Shown here: piece after piece, positions 6,984-15,638 of the stretch
How the letters are laid out: the number at the start of each line of letters is the position of its first letter
How positions within the stretch are numbered: the stretch's first letter is position 1
DNA from: Akkermansiaceae bacterium
Lineage (GTDB): Bacteria > Verrucomicrobiota > Verrucomicrobiia > Verrucomicrobiales > Akkermansiaceae
Length of the DNA: 64,000 bases
Direction of reading: 5' to 3'
Assembly: GCA_024233135.1 (NCBI GenBank)
Contig: JACKPZ010000008.1
Location: 62,001-126,000, forward strand
The notes under the pieces: generated by a model
What the model was told of the DNA's origin: nothing
The model's input: only the letters and a program-made list of their open reading frames with translations
Database searches by the model: none
Program-made: the position numbers and the translations under genes

Positions 6984-9900
6984 TCAGCGGAGGGTGATCG
7001 TTTCGTCGAGGTTGAGCAGGGCGGAGGCGACGACGGTCGCCGCGGCGAGTTCCGCGGCGGGGATGTCCGCGGGTGCGGCGAGCTCGCCGACCTTGAGGAA
7101 TGCGGCGGCCTGCTCCGGTTGCGCGGTGAAGATGCGGGATTGTTCTTCGTGGAGGTCCGTCAGCAGTCGGACTTCCTCCGTTGACGGAGGGCGGCCGAGG
7201 GTTTCGCGGAACATCCACGCGATGCGCACGCCGGGCTCGGAGCCGCCATCGCGCAGCATGCGGATGGCCATGCCGCGCGCGGCTTCCACGAACTGCGGGT
7301 CGTTGAGCGTGACCAGCGGCTGGAGCGGCGTGTTCGTCTGCTGGCGGCGCACCGAGCAGACGTCGCGGTTCGGCACATCGAAGGCGAGCATGCCCGGTGG
7401 CGGCGCGGTGCGGCGCCAGAAGGTATAGAGGCTGCGGCGGTAAATGTCCGGTGGGGCATCCTGCTTGTATTGGGGAAGGAAGCTGTTGAGCACGCGCCAG
7501 GTGGCGGATTCGGGAAGATAGGGTTTCACCGGCGGGCCGCCGATGCGCGGGTCGAGCAATCCCGCAAGCGTGAGCGCTTGATCGCGAAGCGCCTCGCCGG
7601 CCAGGCGTTTCACCGGGCCGCGGGCGAGCAGGATGTTGGCCGGATCCCGCTCGCGCAGCCCGGGCGTGGCGATCGATTCCTGTGAGTAGGTTGCGCTGAG
7701 CACAATCATGCGGCAGAGACGTTTCATATCCCAGCCATGGGAAACGAAATCGCGGGCGAGCCAGTCGAGGAGCTCTGGATGGGACGGGACCTCGCCCTGC
7801 CTGCCGAAGTTGTCGGTGGTGGCGACCAGGCCGCGGCCGAAGAAGTGCTGCCAGACGCGGTTCACATGGACGCGCGCGGTGAGCGGATGGTCCGGTGCGG
7901 TGAGCCAGCGCGCGAGGCCGAGCCGGTCCCGCTGCTGCCCGTCCGGAAACGGTGGAAGGGCGGACGGCGTGGCGCGCGGAACGGGGTCGCCCCCGCGCTG
8001 CGTGTAATCGCCGCGGGCGAGAAGATACGCCGGACGCGGATGCTTCATCTCGCGCATGACCGGAAGTTCCCGCACGCCGTCATATGCCTGCCGCAGCGCG
8101 CGCCGGGCATCGTGAAGCCGTCCGGTGGCGGCTCGTGTTTCCATATCGACCGCGGAAACATAATAACTCTTCAGCGCCTCGATGCCGGATCGGTCCCGTG
8201 CGGTGTTGGCGATCGTTTCCCCAAGCGGCCGGTCATGAAACAGCGAGTCGATTTCCAAAGGTGTGAGCACCCGGCGGTGGATGCGGATGGCATCGACCTC
8301 GCCGTCCTTGAACCCGGAGTCGCGGACGCGTTCGCCGAAGGTGAAGGCATTGGCGCCGCCGCAGTTCTTGACGAGGTTGTCGCGGACGATGTCGACGTCC
8401 GCCATGCCGCCGTTGAGGAAGACCTTGAGCCCGGCGGCCTTCGATGAGCCGTCATAACTGACGCTCACGTGGGTCCATTCGCCGATGGCCAGTTGCCCGC
8501 GGGTCCGCACGGCGATGCAGTGGCCGGGCCACTCGCGCGCGGCCATCCAGCGCAGGCGTCCGTTCTCCATGAGCAGTTCGAAACCATGGTAGCCGGGATC
8601 GTATCCCATGCTGTTGTGGAAAACGAGCGAGCGCTTCGCCTGGGCCGCCGGTTTCATGAAAAAAGAAACAGTGAAGGCATGCTCCTGATGGCCCACGCCG
8701 TGGTCGCCCAGCGCGAGCGGATCGTCGCCGGTGAAACGGAGCGCCTGTCCCTTGTGGCCCGGGACAAGGGTGTTGCGTGCATTCGACGTGGCGGGCTTGT
8801 TTCCGGTGCTGTTGGGAAACGAATCCTTTTCGCGCGAGTCGAGCTCATAGGCGCCGCTCAGGTCCGCGTCCGGAGCGACGGGCGATCCGAGCCAGGCCCG
8901 GAACTCCGCTCCGCGTGAGTCGATCGTTTCCCGCAGCGCCACTTCCGCCGCAGCAACCGCATCCTTTGCGCTGGCGATCCGCTTGTCCTGTTCCGGTGTG
9001 GTGAGGAGGAGCGTGGGGTGCGGCTGGATCGATGCAATGCCGTGCAGGAGCCCCCATTCATCGATGCTGTTGAAGAAGGCGCCGAGCGAGTAATACTCGC
9101 GCGTCGGGATGGGATCGTATTTGTGATCGTGGCAGCGGGCGCACTCCATGGTGAGCGCGAGGAAGGCGGTGCCAAAGGTGTGGACGCGGTCCGCCACTCC
9201 TTCCTGGCGGAACTCCTCTTCGACGCTGCCACCCTCCTGCGTCTTGCGGTGGATGCGGTTGAAGGCGGTGGCGATCATCTGGTCCCGCGTCGGGTTCTCC
9301 AACAGATCTCCGGCGAGCTGCCAGGTGATGAACTCGTTCCAGGGGAGGTTCTCGTTGTGCGCTCGGATGACCCAGTCGCGATACGGCCAGGCATGGGTGT
9401 CGATGTCGGATTGATATCCAAAGGAATCGGCATATCTCGCCGCATCGAGCCATCCGACGGCCATGTGTTCGCCATAGCGGGGGGATGCGAGCAGTCGGTC
9501 CACCGCGCGCTCGCGGGCGCCGGGTGACGTGTCGGCGAGATACGCCTCGATTTCCCCGGCGGATGGCGGGAGCCCGGTGAGGTCGTGGGAAACGCGGCGG
9601 AGCCAGCGTTCGGGCGGCGCGGGCGGGGAGGCGTCGATGTCTTCCCGGCGGAGGCGGTCGAGGACGAACCGGTCGATCTCCGCCGTGCCCGGAGGACCCG
9701 CGTCCGGCACCGGAACCGCGGCGGGGGGCGGGACAAAGGCCCAGTGCGGCTCATACCCGGCGCCGGAACGGATCCATGACTCGAGCAGGTTCTTCTCCCG
9801 CTCGTCCAACTGTCTCGGTGCCTCGGGCGGCGGCATCACGTCATCGGGGTCGATGGCGTGGATGCGGCTGATGAGGGTGCTTTCCTCCGGTTCCCCCGGC

Positions 9901-10115
9901 ACGATGGCCCCGGCGCGGATGGCGTCGTCCCGCACATCGAGCCGCAGGTCCGCTTCGCGCTTGCCGGCGTCCGGTCCGTGGCAGGCGAAGCACTTGTCCG
10001 CGAGGATGGGCCGGATGTCGTTGTTGTAACCCGGGGCCGCGCTCCCCCGGGCCGGACATCCGCAGATCAGCAGGAATGCCGGCCATGCAGGCCGGATGAA
10101 ACTCAAGACGCGCAT
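6984..10115 (-). CDS. PSCyt1-DUF1549-LamG-DUF1553 secreted protein
   Basis: A 1043-residue exported protein. The signal peptide is about residues 1-26. A cytochrome-c-like PSCyt1 domain follows, with CFACHGPD near residue 42 as the haem-binding CxxCH and a distal DVMPPPEAP methionine. DUF1549 spans about residues 145-350 (VSHDLTGLPPS, AARYADSFGYQ) and contains a second CARCHDHKYDP motif. A LamG/concanavalin-like insert (about residues 460-640) includes FTVSFFMKP, WTHVSVSYDG and DAIRIHRRVLTPLE. The C-terminal DUF1553 includes HVNRVWQHFFGRGLV and RRSLYTFWRRT. The LamG insert suggests carbohydrate binding, so a role in polysaccharide processing at the cell surface with the downstream DUF1501 partner is plausible but unproven. 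Confidence 0.9.
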   Translation of the reverse strand: MRVLSFIRPAWPAFLLICGCPARGSAAPGYNNDIRPILADKCFACHGPDAGKREADLRLDVRDDAIRAGAIVPGEPEESTLISRIHAIDPDDVMPPPEAPRQLDEREKNLLESWIRSGAGYEPHWAFVPPPAAVPVPDAGPPGTAEIDRFVLDRLRREDIDASPPAPPERWLRRVSHDLTGLPPSAGEIEAYLADTSPGARERAVDRLLASPRYGEHMAVGWLDAARYADSFGYQSDIDTHAWPYRDWVIRAHNENLPWNEFITWQLAGDLLENPTRDQMIATAFNRIHRKTQEGGSVEEEFRQEGVADRVHTFGTAFLALTMECARCHDHKYDPIPTREYYSLGAFFNSIDEWGLLHGIASIQPHPTLLLTTPEQDKRIASAKDAVAAAEVALRETIDSRGAEFRAWLGSPVAPDADLSGAYELDSREKDSFPNSTGNKPATSNARNTLVPGHKGQALRFTGDDPLALGDHGVGHQEHAFTVSFFMKPAAQAKRSLVFHNSMGYDPGYHGFELLMENGRLRWMAAREWPGHCIAVRTRGQLAIGEWTHVSVSYDGSSKAAGLKVFLNGGMADVDIVRDNLVKNCGGANAFTFGERVRDSGFKDGEVDAIRIHRRVLTPLEIDSLFHDRPLGETIANTARDRSGIEALKSYYVSAVDMETRAATGRLHDARRALRQAYDGVRELPVMREMKHPRPAYLLARGDYTQRGGDPVPRATPSALPPFPDGQQRDRLGLARWLTAPDHPLTARVHVNRVWQHFFGRGLVATTDNFGRQGEVPSHPELLDWLARDFVSHGWDMKRLCRMIVLSATYSQESIATPGLRERDPANILLARGPVKRLAGEALRDQALTLAGLLDPRIGGPPVKPYLPESATWRVLNSFLPQYKQDAPPDIYRRSLYTFWRRTAPPPGMLAFDVPNRDVCSVRRQQTNTPLQPLVTLNDPQFVEAARGMAIRMLRDGGSEPGVRIAWMFRETLGRPPSTEEVRLLTDLHEEQSRIFTAQPEQAAAFLKVGELAAPADIPAAELAAATVVASALLNLDETITLR

Positions 10116-10145
10116 GGTAACCCAAAGCGCGGACTACGGCATCCG

Positions 10146-10173
10146 GGGTTCCCGACTTTCAGGACGGGAGCCC
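10146..10173 (-). other. Stem-loop between rho and the DUF1549/1553 gene
   Basis: GGGTTCCCG (10146-10154) pairs with CGGGAGCCC (10165-10173), nine pairs with one G-U, around a 10-base loop. It lies just after the rho stop on the minus strand. No T run follows, so it is not a classical intrinsic terminator. It may protect the rho mRNA 3' end. Confidence 0.35.
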
Positions 10174-10182
10174 TTGGGTGGA

Positions 10183-11901
10183 TCATCCCTTGATTTCCAG
10201 CAGCATCTGCGGGTTGTTCGGAAACTTCTTCTGGAAGAACAACAGCCGCTCCATCGCCTCGACGGGACGATGGCCTGAAAGCCCGCGGCGGATGAGGTGG
10301 ATCTTGTGAAGCATGTGGTCGGGGAGCAGCAGTTCCTCGCGGCGGGTACCGGATTTGAAGATGTCCACGGCCGGATAAATGTAGTTCTCCGCGATCTTGC
10401 GATCGAGCACGATCTCCATGTTTCCGGTGCCCTTGAACTCCATGAAGATCGCCTCGTCTGCACGCGAGTTCGTCTGGATGAGCGCGGTGGCGAGGATGGT
10501 GAGCGAGCCTCCGCCGCGCGTGTTGCGGGCCGCGGCGAACAGACGTCGCGGCACTTCGAGCGCGCCGATGGTGATGCCGCCGGATCCGGTGGCGCGGCCG
10601 CGGCGGCCGCCGCCGCTCATCGAGTTGTTGTAGGCCCGCGCGAGGCGGGTGATCGAGTCCATCAGCAGGAAGACGTCCTTGCCCGCCTCGACGAGACGCT
10701 TCGCGCGTTCGATCGCGAGTTCGGCGATGCGGCAGTGGCTGCGCGCCTGCTCGTCGTTCGAGCTCGCGTAGATTTCGGCGCCGGGAAGCGCGCGACGGAA
10801 CTCGGTGACCTCTTCGGGACGCTCGTCAACGAGCAACACCATCAGGTGCAGGGTATCCTCGTATTTCTCCCGCACCGCCTCGGCGATGTGGAGGAGCAAC
10901 GTTGTTTTTCCCGAGCGTGGCGGTGAAACGATGAGACCGCGCTGGCCGCGCCCGACAGGTGCCATGATGTCGAGCACCCGGGTGGTGAAACGGTTGGGAT
11001 CCGTTTCGAAACTGATCCGCTTGGCGGGATTGATCGCCTTGAGCTCGTCGAAATGAGGGAGCTTCGCGGCTTCATCGGGCGGCAGTTCGTTGATCGTGGT
11101 GATTTCGACGAGCTGTGGCCCGCGCTGTCCCTCCTGATAGATTCCGTGGATCCATTGGCCGACGCGCAGGTTGTGGCGGCGGATGAGTTCCGGCGGAACG
11201 AAGACGTCGTCGCGAGCTTGTTCGAAGTTCTTGCCCGGAACGCGCAGGAAACCGAAGCCCTTGGGAGCGAGTTCGAGCATGCCGTCGGCTTCGATCTTCG
11301 GTCCGGACAGGGGAGCCGGCTTGTGTTCCTGGCCGCTGCCGCCGCCGCCGGGCTCTCCGCCTTCGGTGCGCATCTGTGCGATGCGCTCGGCGCGGCGTTT
11401 GCGTTTGTCGCGGCGGCGCTTGCTGCGGCTTTCACGTTTCGGCTGCCCGTCTCCGGACCGCGCCTGGGGATCGGCATTGTCATCCGGCGCCGGGCCCTGT
11501 GGTTCGCGGGGATTGACCGGTCCGCCGCCCGGAACCCGTCCGAAACGTTTCGGTTCGGACGCGCCCGCATCGTCGAACTCCACGTCCTTCGCTTGCGGAG
11601 CGGGTTCTTCTCGCGGCGCGGAAGATTCAAAGAGATCCGGAGTTTCCTGCTTTGTCGCCGCTTGTTTTTTCGCCCGCACGGCCCGCTTCTTCGGGGCGGC
11701 CGGCTCGTCGGAGGTCGCCGCGGCAGCCTCTTCGGTGGCGGGGGATTTTTTCGCGGTCGCTTTCTTCGCCGCTTTTTTCGCCGCCTTCTTCGCGGGGGCT
11801 TTTTTGGCGGCGGTTTTGCGGGTCGCGCGCTTGCGCGCCGGTGCGGTTTCCTCGGCGGAGGTTTCCTGCGGCGGGTTTTCTTGTTCGGTGGGGTCGCTCA
11901 T
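10183..11901 (-). CDS. rho: Transcription termination factor Rho with long disordered N-terminal extension
   Basis: Rho is a hexameric RNA helicase that ends transcription. Residues 1-195 are a non-canonical extension: an AKKAAKKA-type Lys/Ala stretch (about 29-55), acidic and Pro-rich segments, then an Arg/Lys-rich block (SKRRRDKRKRRAER). The conserved part starts near residue 205. It comprises the RNA-binding cold-shock-like domain (GMLELAPKGFGFLR, DDVFVPPELIRRHNL), the Walker A loop SPPRSGKTTLL, the catalytic LVDERPEEVTEF, Walker B VFLLMDSITRLARAYN, the Q-loop and R-loop region (ATGSGGITIG, KGTGNMEIVLDR), and the C-terminal YPAVDIFKSGTRREELL. At 572 residues it is about 150 longer than E. 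coli Rho. yebC lies 48 bases upstream on the same strand. Confidence 0.97.
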   Translation of the reverse strand: MSDPTEQENPPQETSAEETAPARKRATRKTAAKKAPAKKAAKKAAKKATAKKSPATEEAAAATSDEPAAPKKRAVRAKKQAATKQETPDLFESSAPREEPAPQAKDVEFDDAGASEPKRFGRVPGGGPVNPREPQGPAPDDNADPQARSGDGQPKRESRSKRRRDKRKRRAERIAQMRTEGGEPGGGGSGQEHKPAPLSGPKIEADGMLELAPKGFGFLRVPGKNFEQARDDVFVPPELIRRHNLRVGQWIHGIYQEGQRGPQLVEITTINELPPDEAAKLPHFDELKAINPAKRISFETDPNRFTTRVLDIMAPVGRGQRGLIVSPPRSGKTTLLLHIAEAVREKYEDTLHLMVLLVDERPEEVTEFRRALPGAEIYASSNDEQARSHCRIAELAIERAKRLVEAGKDVFLLMDSITRLARAYNNSMSGGGRRGRATGSGGITIGALEVPRRLFAAARNTRGGGSLTILATALIQTNSRADEAIFMEFKGTGNMEIVLDRKIAENYIYPAVDIFKSGTRREELLLPDHMLHKIHLIRRGLSGHRPVEAMERLLFFQKKFPNNPQMLLEIKG

Positions 11902-11949
11902 CCGGATTCTCGGGATCGGATTGGGAAAGAGATGGGTTCGCGGGACGGA

Positions 11950-12702
11950 TCAGGAATCGAGTTGATCAACGATCGCGTCGGCGATTTCGAAGTTGGTGAA
12001 AACGTTGACCGTGTCGGCATAGTCGTCGAGCTGGTCGTGGAGTTTGATGATCTGGCGGGCGAGTGCCGGGTCGTCGATGACCGCCGGGACCTGCGCGAGG
12101 GACACGAATTTCTCGGAGCTGATCACCAGACCTGCTTCGCGGAGCGCTCCGGCGACCGATCCGAGATCGGTGGGAGACGTGAGGACGATGTGCTCGTCCT
12201 CCTCGGAGGTGACGTCTTCGGCGCCGGCTTCGATGGCGGCCTCCATCATCCTTTCGGCGTCGATGGTGTCGGCAGGAACCCGGATCTCGCCGCGGCGGTC
12301 GAACTGATAGGAAACGGCGCCGGGAGTGGCGACGCTGCCGTTGTTCTTGGTGAAAATCGAACGCAGGTCCGCGGCGGACCGGTTGAGATTGTCGGTGGCC
12401 ATCTCGATGATGAAGGCGACTCCGGCCGGGCCGTACCCTTCGTAGGAGACTTCCTGGATGGCGTCACCGCCGAGTTCGCCGGTGCCCTTGCGGATGGCTC
12501 GCTCGATGTTGTCCTTGGGCATTGAGACGGCCTTGGCGTTGTCGATGGCGGTGCGCAGGCGCGCATTGGCCGCGGGGTCGCCGCCGCCGGCACGGGCCGC
12601 GAGCGCGATCTCGTGGGCGCACTTGCTGAACACCCGTCCTTTGACGGCATCAACGCGGGCCTTGATATGTTTGACCTTGGACCACTTGTTGTGACCGGCC
12701 AT
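11950..12702 (-). CDS. yebC: YebC/PmpR family regulator or ribosome-associated factor
   Basis: A 250-residue cytoplasmic protein beginning MAGHNKWSKVKHIK, the invariant family start. This fixes the ATG at 12702 rather than the in-frame start at 12750. Other family signatures are KGRVFSKCAHEI, DNAKAVSMPKDNIERAI, YEGYGPAGVAFIIE, TDNLNRSAADLRSIF and a C-terminal EDDxD-like region (KLHDQLDDYADTVNVFTNF). YebC proteins have been described as transcriptional regulators and, more recently, as translation factors easing polyproline stalls. Which role applies cannot be read from sequence. It is the first gene of a minus-strand run with rho. Confidence 0.95.
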   Translation of the reverse strand: MAGHNKWSKVKHIKARVDAVKGRVFSKCAHEIALAARAGGGDPAANARLRTAIDNAKAVSMPKDNIERAIRKGTGELGGDAIQEVSYEGYGPAGVAFIIEMATDNLNRSAADLRSIFTKNNGSVATPGAVSYQFDRRGEIRVPADTIDAERMMEAAIEAGAEDVTSEEDEHIVLTSPTDLGSVAGALREAGLVISSEKFVSLAQVPAVIDDPALARQIIKLHDQLDDYADTVNVFTNFEIADAIVDQLDS

Positions 12703-13055
12703 GAGGTGGTTCTGGATGTGAATTGCGTTCGGGACGACGCGGGGGCGCACACGGGTTCGGACAACCGCATGATCCGCGGACGGAATGGATGGATGCGAAC
12801 CTGCGCGTCAACCGGCGTGGTGCCTGATGAGCCGGGAAATCCGGCGGGGCGGGGGTTCGTCAACCGGGAGGAAGTTTCACGAAAGCCTTTCGGAAGGGCT
12901 CCTCCGTCGCTCCAACGCGGCGAAGATGGTCGAGGCCGGGAGGCTTGGCAACACCTAATTTTCACCCGGATCCGTGTCGGATGACCGCGGAACGGGCCGC
13001 CGGACGGGCGTTTTTGCCGATTGCGGAACCGGAGCGGCGGTGCCAACCTCCCGCC
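12703..13055. other. Divergent intergenic region (353 bases)
   Basis: This gap separates yebC (minus) from the secreted-protein gene (plus). It has no convincing small ORF or RNA gene. A short stem (AGCCTTT/AAGGGCT with a 3-base loop, 12884-12900) and the candidate yebC promoter (12923-12951) are the only structures I can support. Confidence 0.6.
12923..12951 (-). promoter_or_regulatory. Candidate yebC-rho promoter
   Basis: On the minus strand TTGCCA (12951-12946) is followed after 17 bases by CATCTT (12928-12923). The -35 and the first spacer bases (TTGCCAAGCCTCCC) are identical over 14 bases to the candidate promoter of the pgpH-like gene at 44643-44615. This gives a leader of about 220 bases. 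Confidence 0.4.
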
Positions 13056-13901
13056 ATGAACACGCGTCGGATGCGGATGTTAGGATGGCTGGGGATGTGG
13101 CTCTCCGCCCTTCCCTTGGTGGCCCAGGACGAGCCGGCGCCCGCCGCGTTCAACGGGATTCCCGCCGATTTGATGGACGACCCCCACGTGAGGGAGGAAC
13201 TGGCGGTGAACGAATTCACCGCGCCCTCGATTTCAAAACTCTTCGACACCCTGCAGTTCCTGATGCCGCTGCCGCTGCTGGAAAACCAACTGCAACTGCC
13301 GGAACGCATGCCGCTCGACCGTGCGGACCTCGCGATCGAACTCGGCTTCCTCATCGCGGACGGCTTTCTCGACGTCCAGGCCGAGCAACTCGGCCGCGTC
13401 GAAGAACTCGCCGCCAAGCTCACCAGCTATGGCAAGGCTCTCGGCGCCGGCGAGCGGGTGAACCGCCACGCCGCGAGCCTGCTCGACAGCGCGAAGGAAA
13501 AGAATGTCGACCAGTTGAAGAAAGAACTCGCCGCGACGCAGCGCGACGTCGAGGCCGAGCTGGTCTCGCTGCGCGATGCGGATCTCGCCCATCTGATCTC
13601 GCTCGGCGGATGGATCCGCGCGTTGCATGTCTCGTCCGTCGCGGTGGAGAAACAGTTTTCACCGGAGCGCGCGCGGAAGGTGATGCGCGAGGACATCGCG
13701 GATTATTATACCGAGTCCGTCGCGGGACTCGAGCCGCGGATTTCCGAGCGGCCGAACTATCTGGAAATGCGCGACCTGCTCGCCGGCCTGCGGGCCGAGA
13801 TGGTGCTCAAGGACGATGAGGAGCCGACCCGCGAGAAGATCGTCGAGATCCGCATACAGGCGGAGAATCTCGTGAAACTCGCCCTCCGTAGAAACCAATG
13901 A
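13056..13901 (+). CDS. Exported hypothetical protein, helical
   Basis: I do not recognise a family. The 281-residue product starts MNTRRMRMLGWLGMWLSALPLVAQ, a signal peptide of about 22 residues. The mature part is rich in Leu, Ala, Glu and Arg, with long amphipathic helices (LIADGFLDVQAEQLGRVEELAAKL region, KKELAATQRDVEAELVSLRDADLAHL region) and no Cys. It is probably an all-helical periplasmic protein. The ATG at 13056 is chosen because it directly precedes the signal peptide. The stop overlaps the next start by 4 bases (ATGA), so it is the first gene of an operon with the dehydrogenase and ygfZ. Confidence 0.75.
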   Translation: MNTRRMRMLGWLGMWLSALPLVAQDEPAPAAFNGIPADLMDDPHVREELAVNEFTAPSISKLFDTLQFLMPLPLLENQLQLPERMPLDRADLAIELGFLIADGFLDVQAEQLGRVEELAAKLTSYGKALGAGERVNRHAASLLDSAKEKNVDQLKKELAATQRDVEAELVSLRDADLAHLISLGGWIRALHVSSVAVEKQFSPERARKVMREDIADYYTESVAGLEPRISERPNYLEMRDLLAGLRAEMVLKDDEEPTREKIVEIRIQAENLVKLALRRNQ

Positions 13902-14752
13902 GCCATCCGCCGAAGGAAACCGCCGCGGTGCTCGGACTCGGGATCGTCGGTTCGCGGGCGTTCGAACGCCTGCGTGCGGCAGGCCGCGGAGCCGCTTGTT
14001 GGAACCGCACGCCGAAAGGTCTTCCCGGAGAGGCGTCCGATCCCGCCTCCGCGGTGCGCGAGGCGAAGATCGTTTCGATCTACCTGAAGGATGCGCCCTC
14101 CGTGCGCGAAGTGATGGAGGCCGCCGCCGATGGACTCGGGGAGGGAACGATCGTGCTCAATCATTCCACGGTCGATCTTGCGACCACCCGGTGGCTGGAT
14201 GCGTGGTGCTCGGAACGAGGATGTCGTTTCCTCGATGCGCCGTTCACGGGCAGCAAGGTGGCGGCCGGCGCCGGCGAGTTGGTATATTATCTCGGCGGCG
14301 ACCCCGGGCTCATCGCGGAGCTCGACGGTTTCCTGAAACTCACCAGCCGCGCGACAATGGTCTGCGGCGAAGTCGGCTCGGCGACGGTGATCAAACTCGC
14401 CACCAATCTGATCTCCGCATGCACCGTGCAGGCGCTTGCCGAGTCGCTGGCTCTGACCCAAAGCCACGGCGTCGAGGCCGCGTGCCTGATGCAGGCGGTT
14501 TCGGAAAACGTCAGTGGCTCGAAACTCAGCGCGATGAAACTTCCGGCGATGGCCGCCGCGGAGTTCGATACCCATTTCTCGCTTTCGAACATGGCCAAGG
14601 ACACCCGCTACATGCTCGCGCTGGCGGACCAAGCATCGCTGGAAACACCCGCCGTCGCCGCCGTCGCGAAACGCCTCGCCGATCTTGATGCGGCGGGGTT
14701 TGGCGGACTCGATTTTTCCGCGCTGGCGAAACCCTACGTCGATCCGTCGTGA
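13898..14752 (+). CDS. NAD(P)-dependent beta-hydroxyacid dehydrogenase-family oxidoreductase
   Basis: A 284-residue protein of the 6-phosphogluconate/3-hydroxyisobutyrate dehydrogenase family. The Rossmann glycine motif VLGLGIVGSRAFERL is at residues 11-25. A short NADP-type loop (WNRTPKG) follows, then the substrate-binding HSTVDLATTRW and FLDAPFTGSKVAAGAGEL, which matches the family's DAPVSGG region, and the catalytic Lys in ATVIKLATNLI (GxxxKxxxN motif). The C-terminal helical domain includes HFSLSNMAKDTRYML. It could reduce small 3-hydroxyacids, glyoxylate or succinic semialdehyde, or belong to the imine-reductase relatives; the substrate is unknown. It overlaps both neighbours by 4 bases and is translationally coupled to them. 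Confidence 0.85.
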   Translation: MSHPPKETAAVLGLGIVGSRAFERLRAAGRGAACWNRTPKGLPGEASDPASAVREAKIVSIYLKDAPSVREVMEAAADGLGEGTIVLNHSTVDLATTRWLDAWCSERGCRFLDAPFTGSKVAAGAGELVYYLGGDPGLIAELDGFLKLTSRATMVCGEVGSATVIKLATNLISACTVQALAESLALTQSHGVEAACLMQAVSENVSGSKLSAMKLPAMAAAEFDTHFSLSNMAKDTRYMLALADQASLETPAVAAVAKRLADLDAAGFGGLDFSALAKPYVDPS

Positions 14753-15591
14753 GCGGACGCGTTGCCATCGACATCGGCGCTCCCTCCGTGCTCGTGTTCC
14801 GCGGCCCGGACGCGGAGCGATATCTCAACGGCCAGCTCACCCAGGACGTTCGCCGCGCCGGTTCCGGGCAAACGTTTCCTTCCTGCGTGACGGATGCCAA
14901 GGGCCGCCTCCAGTTCCGCGTCTGGATCGCTCGCGATGATGAAGGCGCGTTTCTCGTCCAAGGCGAACCCGGCATCGCAGACGATCTGGAGGCCCGGCTC
15001 ACCCGCTACCTCATCGCCGATGATGTCGATGTCTCGCGGCCGGACCCGCCCTTCCGGATGATGCATCTCACCGGTGACAGCCCGGCGCCGCCGGAGCGGG
15101 TGGTGTCCCTCGGGTGCGCTCGGTTCGGCGGTCCCGGCGCCGACTGGTGGATTCCGGACGGCTTCGATATCGGGATCCCCGATGAATGGAAACTCCTTGC
15201 CGGAGACGAGTTCGAGGCCTTCCGCATCCGCCGCGGAACGCCCGCATGGGGCAGGGAGCTCTTCGAGGGGCTGCTGCCGCCCGAGGCCGTCCTGGAGGCG
15301 TCCGATATTTCCTATCAGAAAGGCTGCTACATCGGCCAGGAGGTCATCTCGCGGATGAAACGCGCGGGCAAGACCAACAAGCGGCTCGTGCACGCCGTGG
15401 TCGATGAGGCGGTGCCGGACGATGATCTTGCGCTTGCGGGCCCGGATGGCTCCGACGCCGGTTTCCTCACCAGCGTTTCCCCGTTGGCGCACGACGGGGT
15501 GTTCCATGTGCTCGGCTATGTGAATCGTGGCGCGACGGAGTGTTTCGCGGCCGCTCCCGGAGGCCGGAGACAGCCGCTGCGTCCGCTGTGA
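14749..15591 (+). CDS. ygfZ: YgfZ/GcvT-like folate-binding protein for Fe-S enzyme maintenance
   Basis: The 280-residue product starts at GTG 14749, overlapping the preceding stop. YgfZ/IBA57-type proteins bind tetrahydrofolate and help assemble or repair certain Fe-S enzymes. The defining motif KGCYIGQEVISRMK, with its conserved Cys, is present near residue 190. Upstream are the family strands RYLNGQLTQDV and CVTDAKGRLQFRVW. The C-terminus is a short GcvT-C-like barrel (GFLTSVSPLAHDGVFHVLGYV). The GcvT aminomethyltransferase catalytic context is absent, supporting YgfZ rather than glycine cleavage. Confidence 0.9.
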   Translation: MSGRVAIDIGAPSVLVFRGPDAERYLNGQLTQDVRRAGSGQTFPSCVTDAKGRLQFRVWIARDDEGAFLVQGEPGIADDLEARLTRYLIADDVDVSRPDPPFRMMHLTGDSPAPPERVVSLGCARFGGPGADWWIPDGFDIGIPDEWKLLAGDEFEAFRIRRGTPAWGRELFEGLLPPEAVLEASDISYQKGCYIGQEVISRMKRAGKTNKRLVHAVVDEAVPDDDLALAGPDGSDAGFLTSVSPLAHDGVFHVLGYVNRGATECFAAAPGGRRQPLRPL

Positions 15592-15638
15592 CGGATTGTT
15601 CCTTGCGGATTCCGGCAAACTCCTGAGACTGGAAATCG

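Noticed and set aside
4801..7218. Minus-strand ORF of 805 codons in another frame than DUF1501
   Set aside because: Pro/Arg/His-rich shadow frame; the DUF1501 and transglutaminase-like genes explain the same bases with clear motifs.
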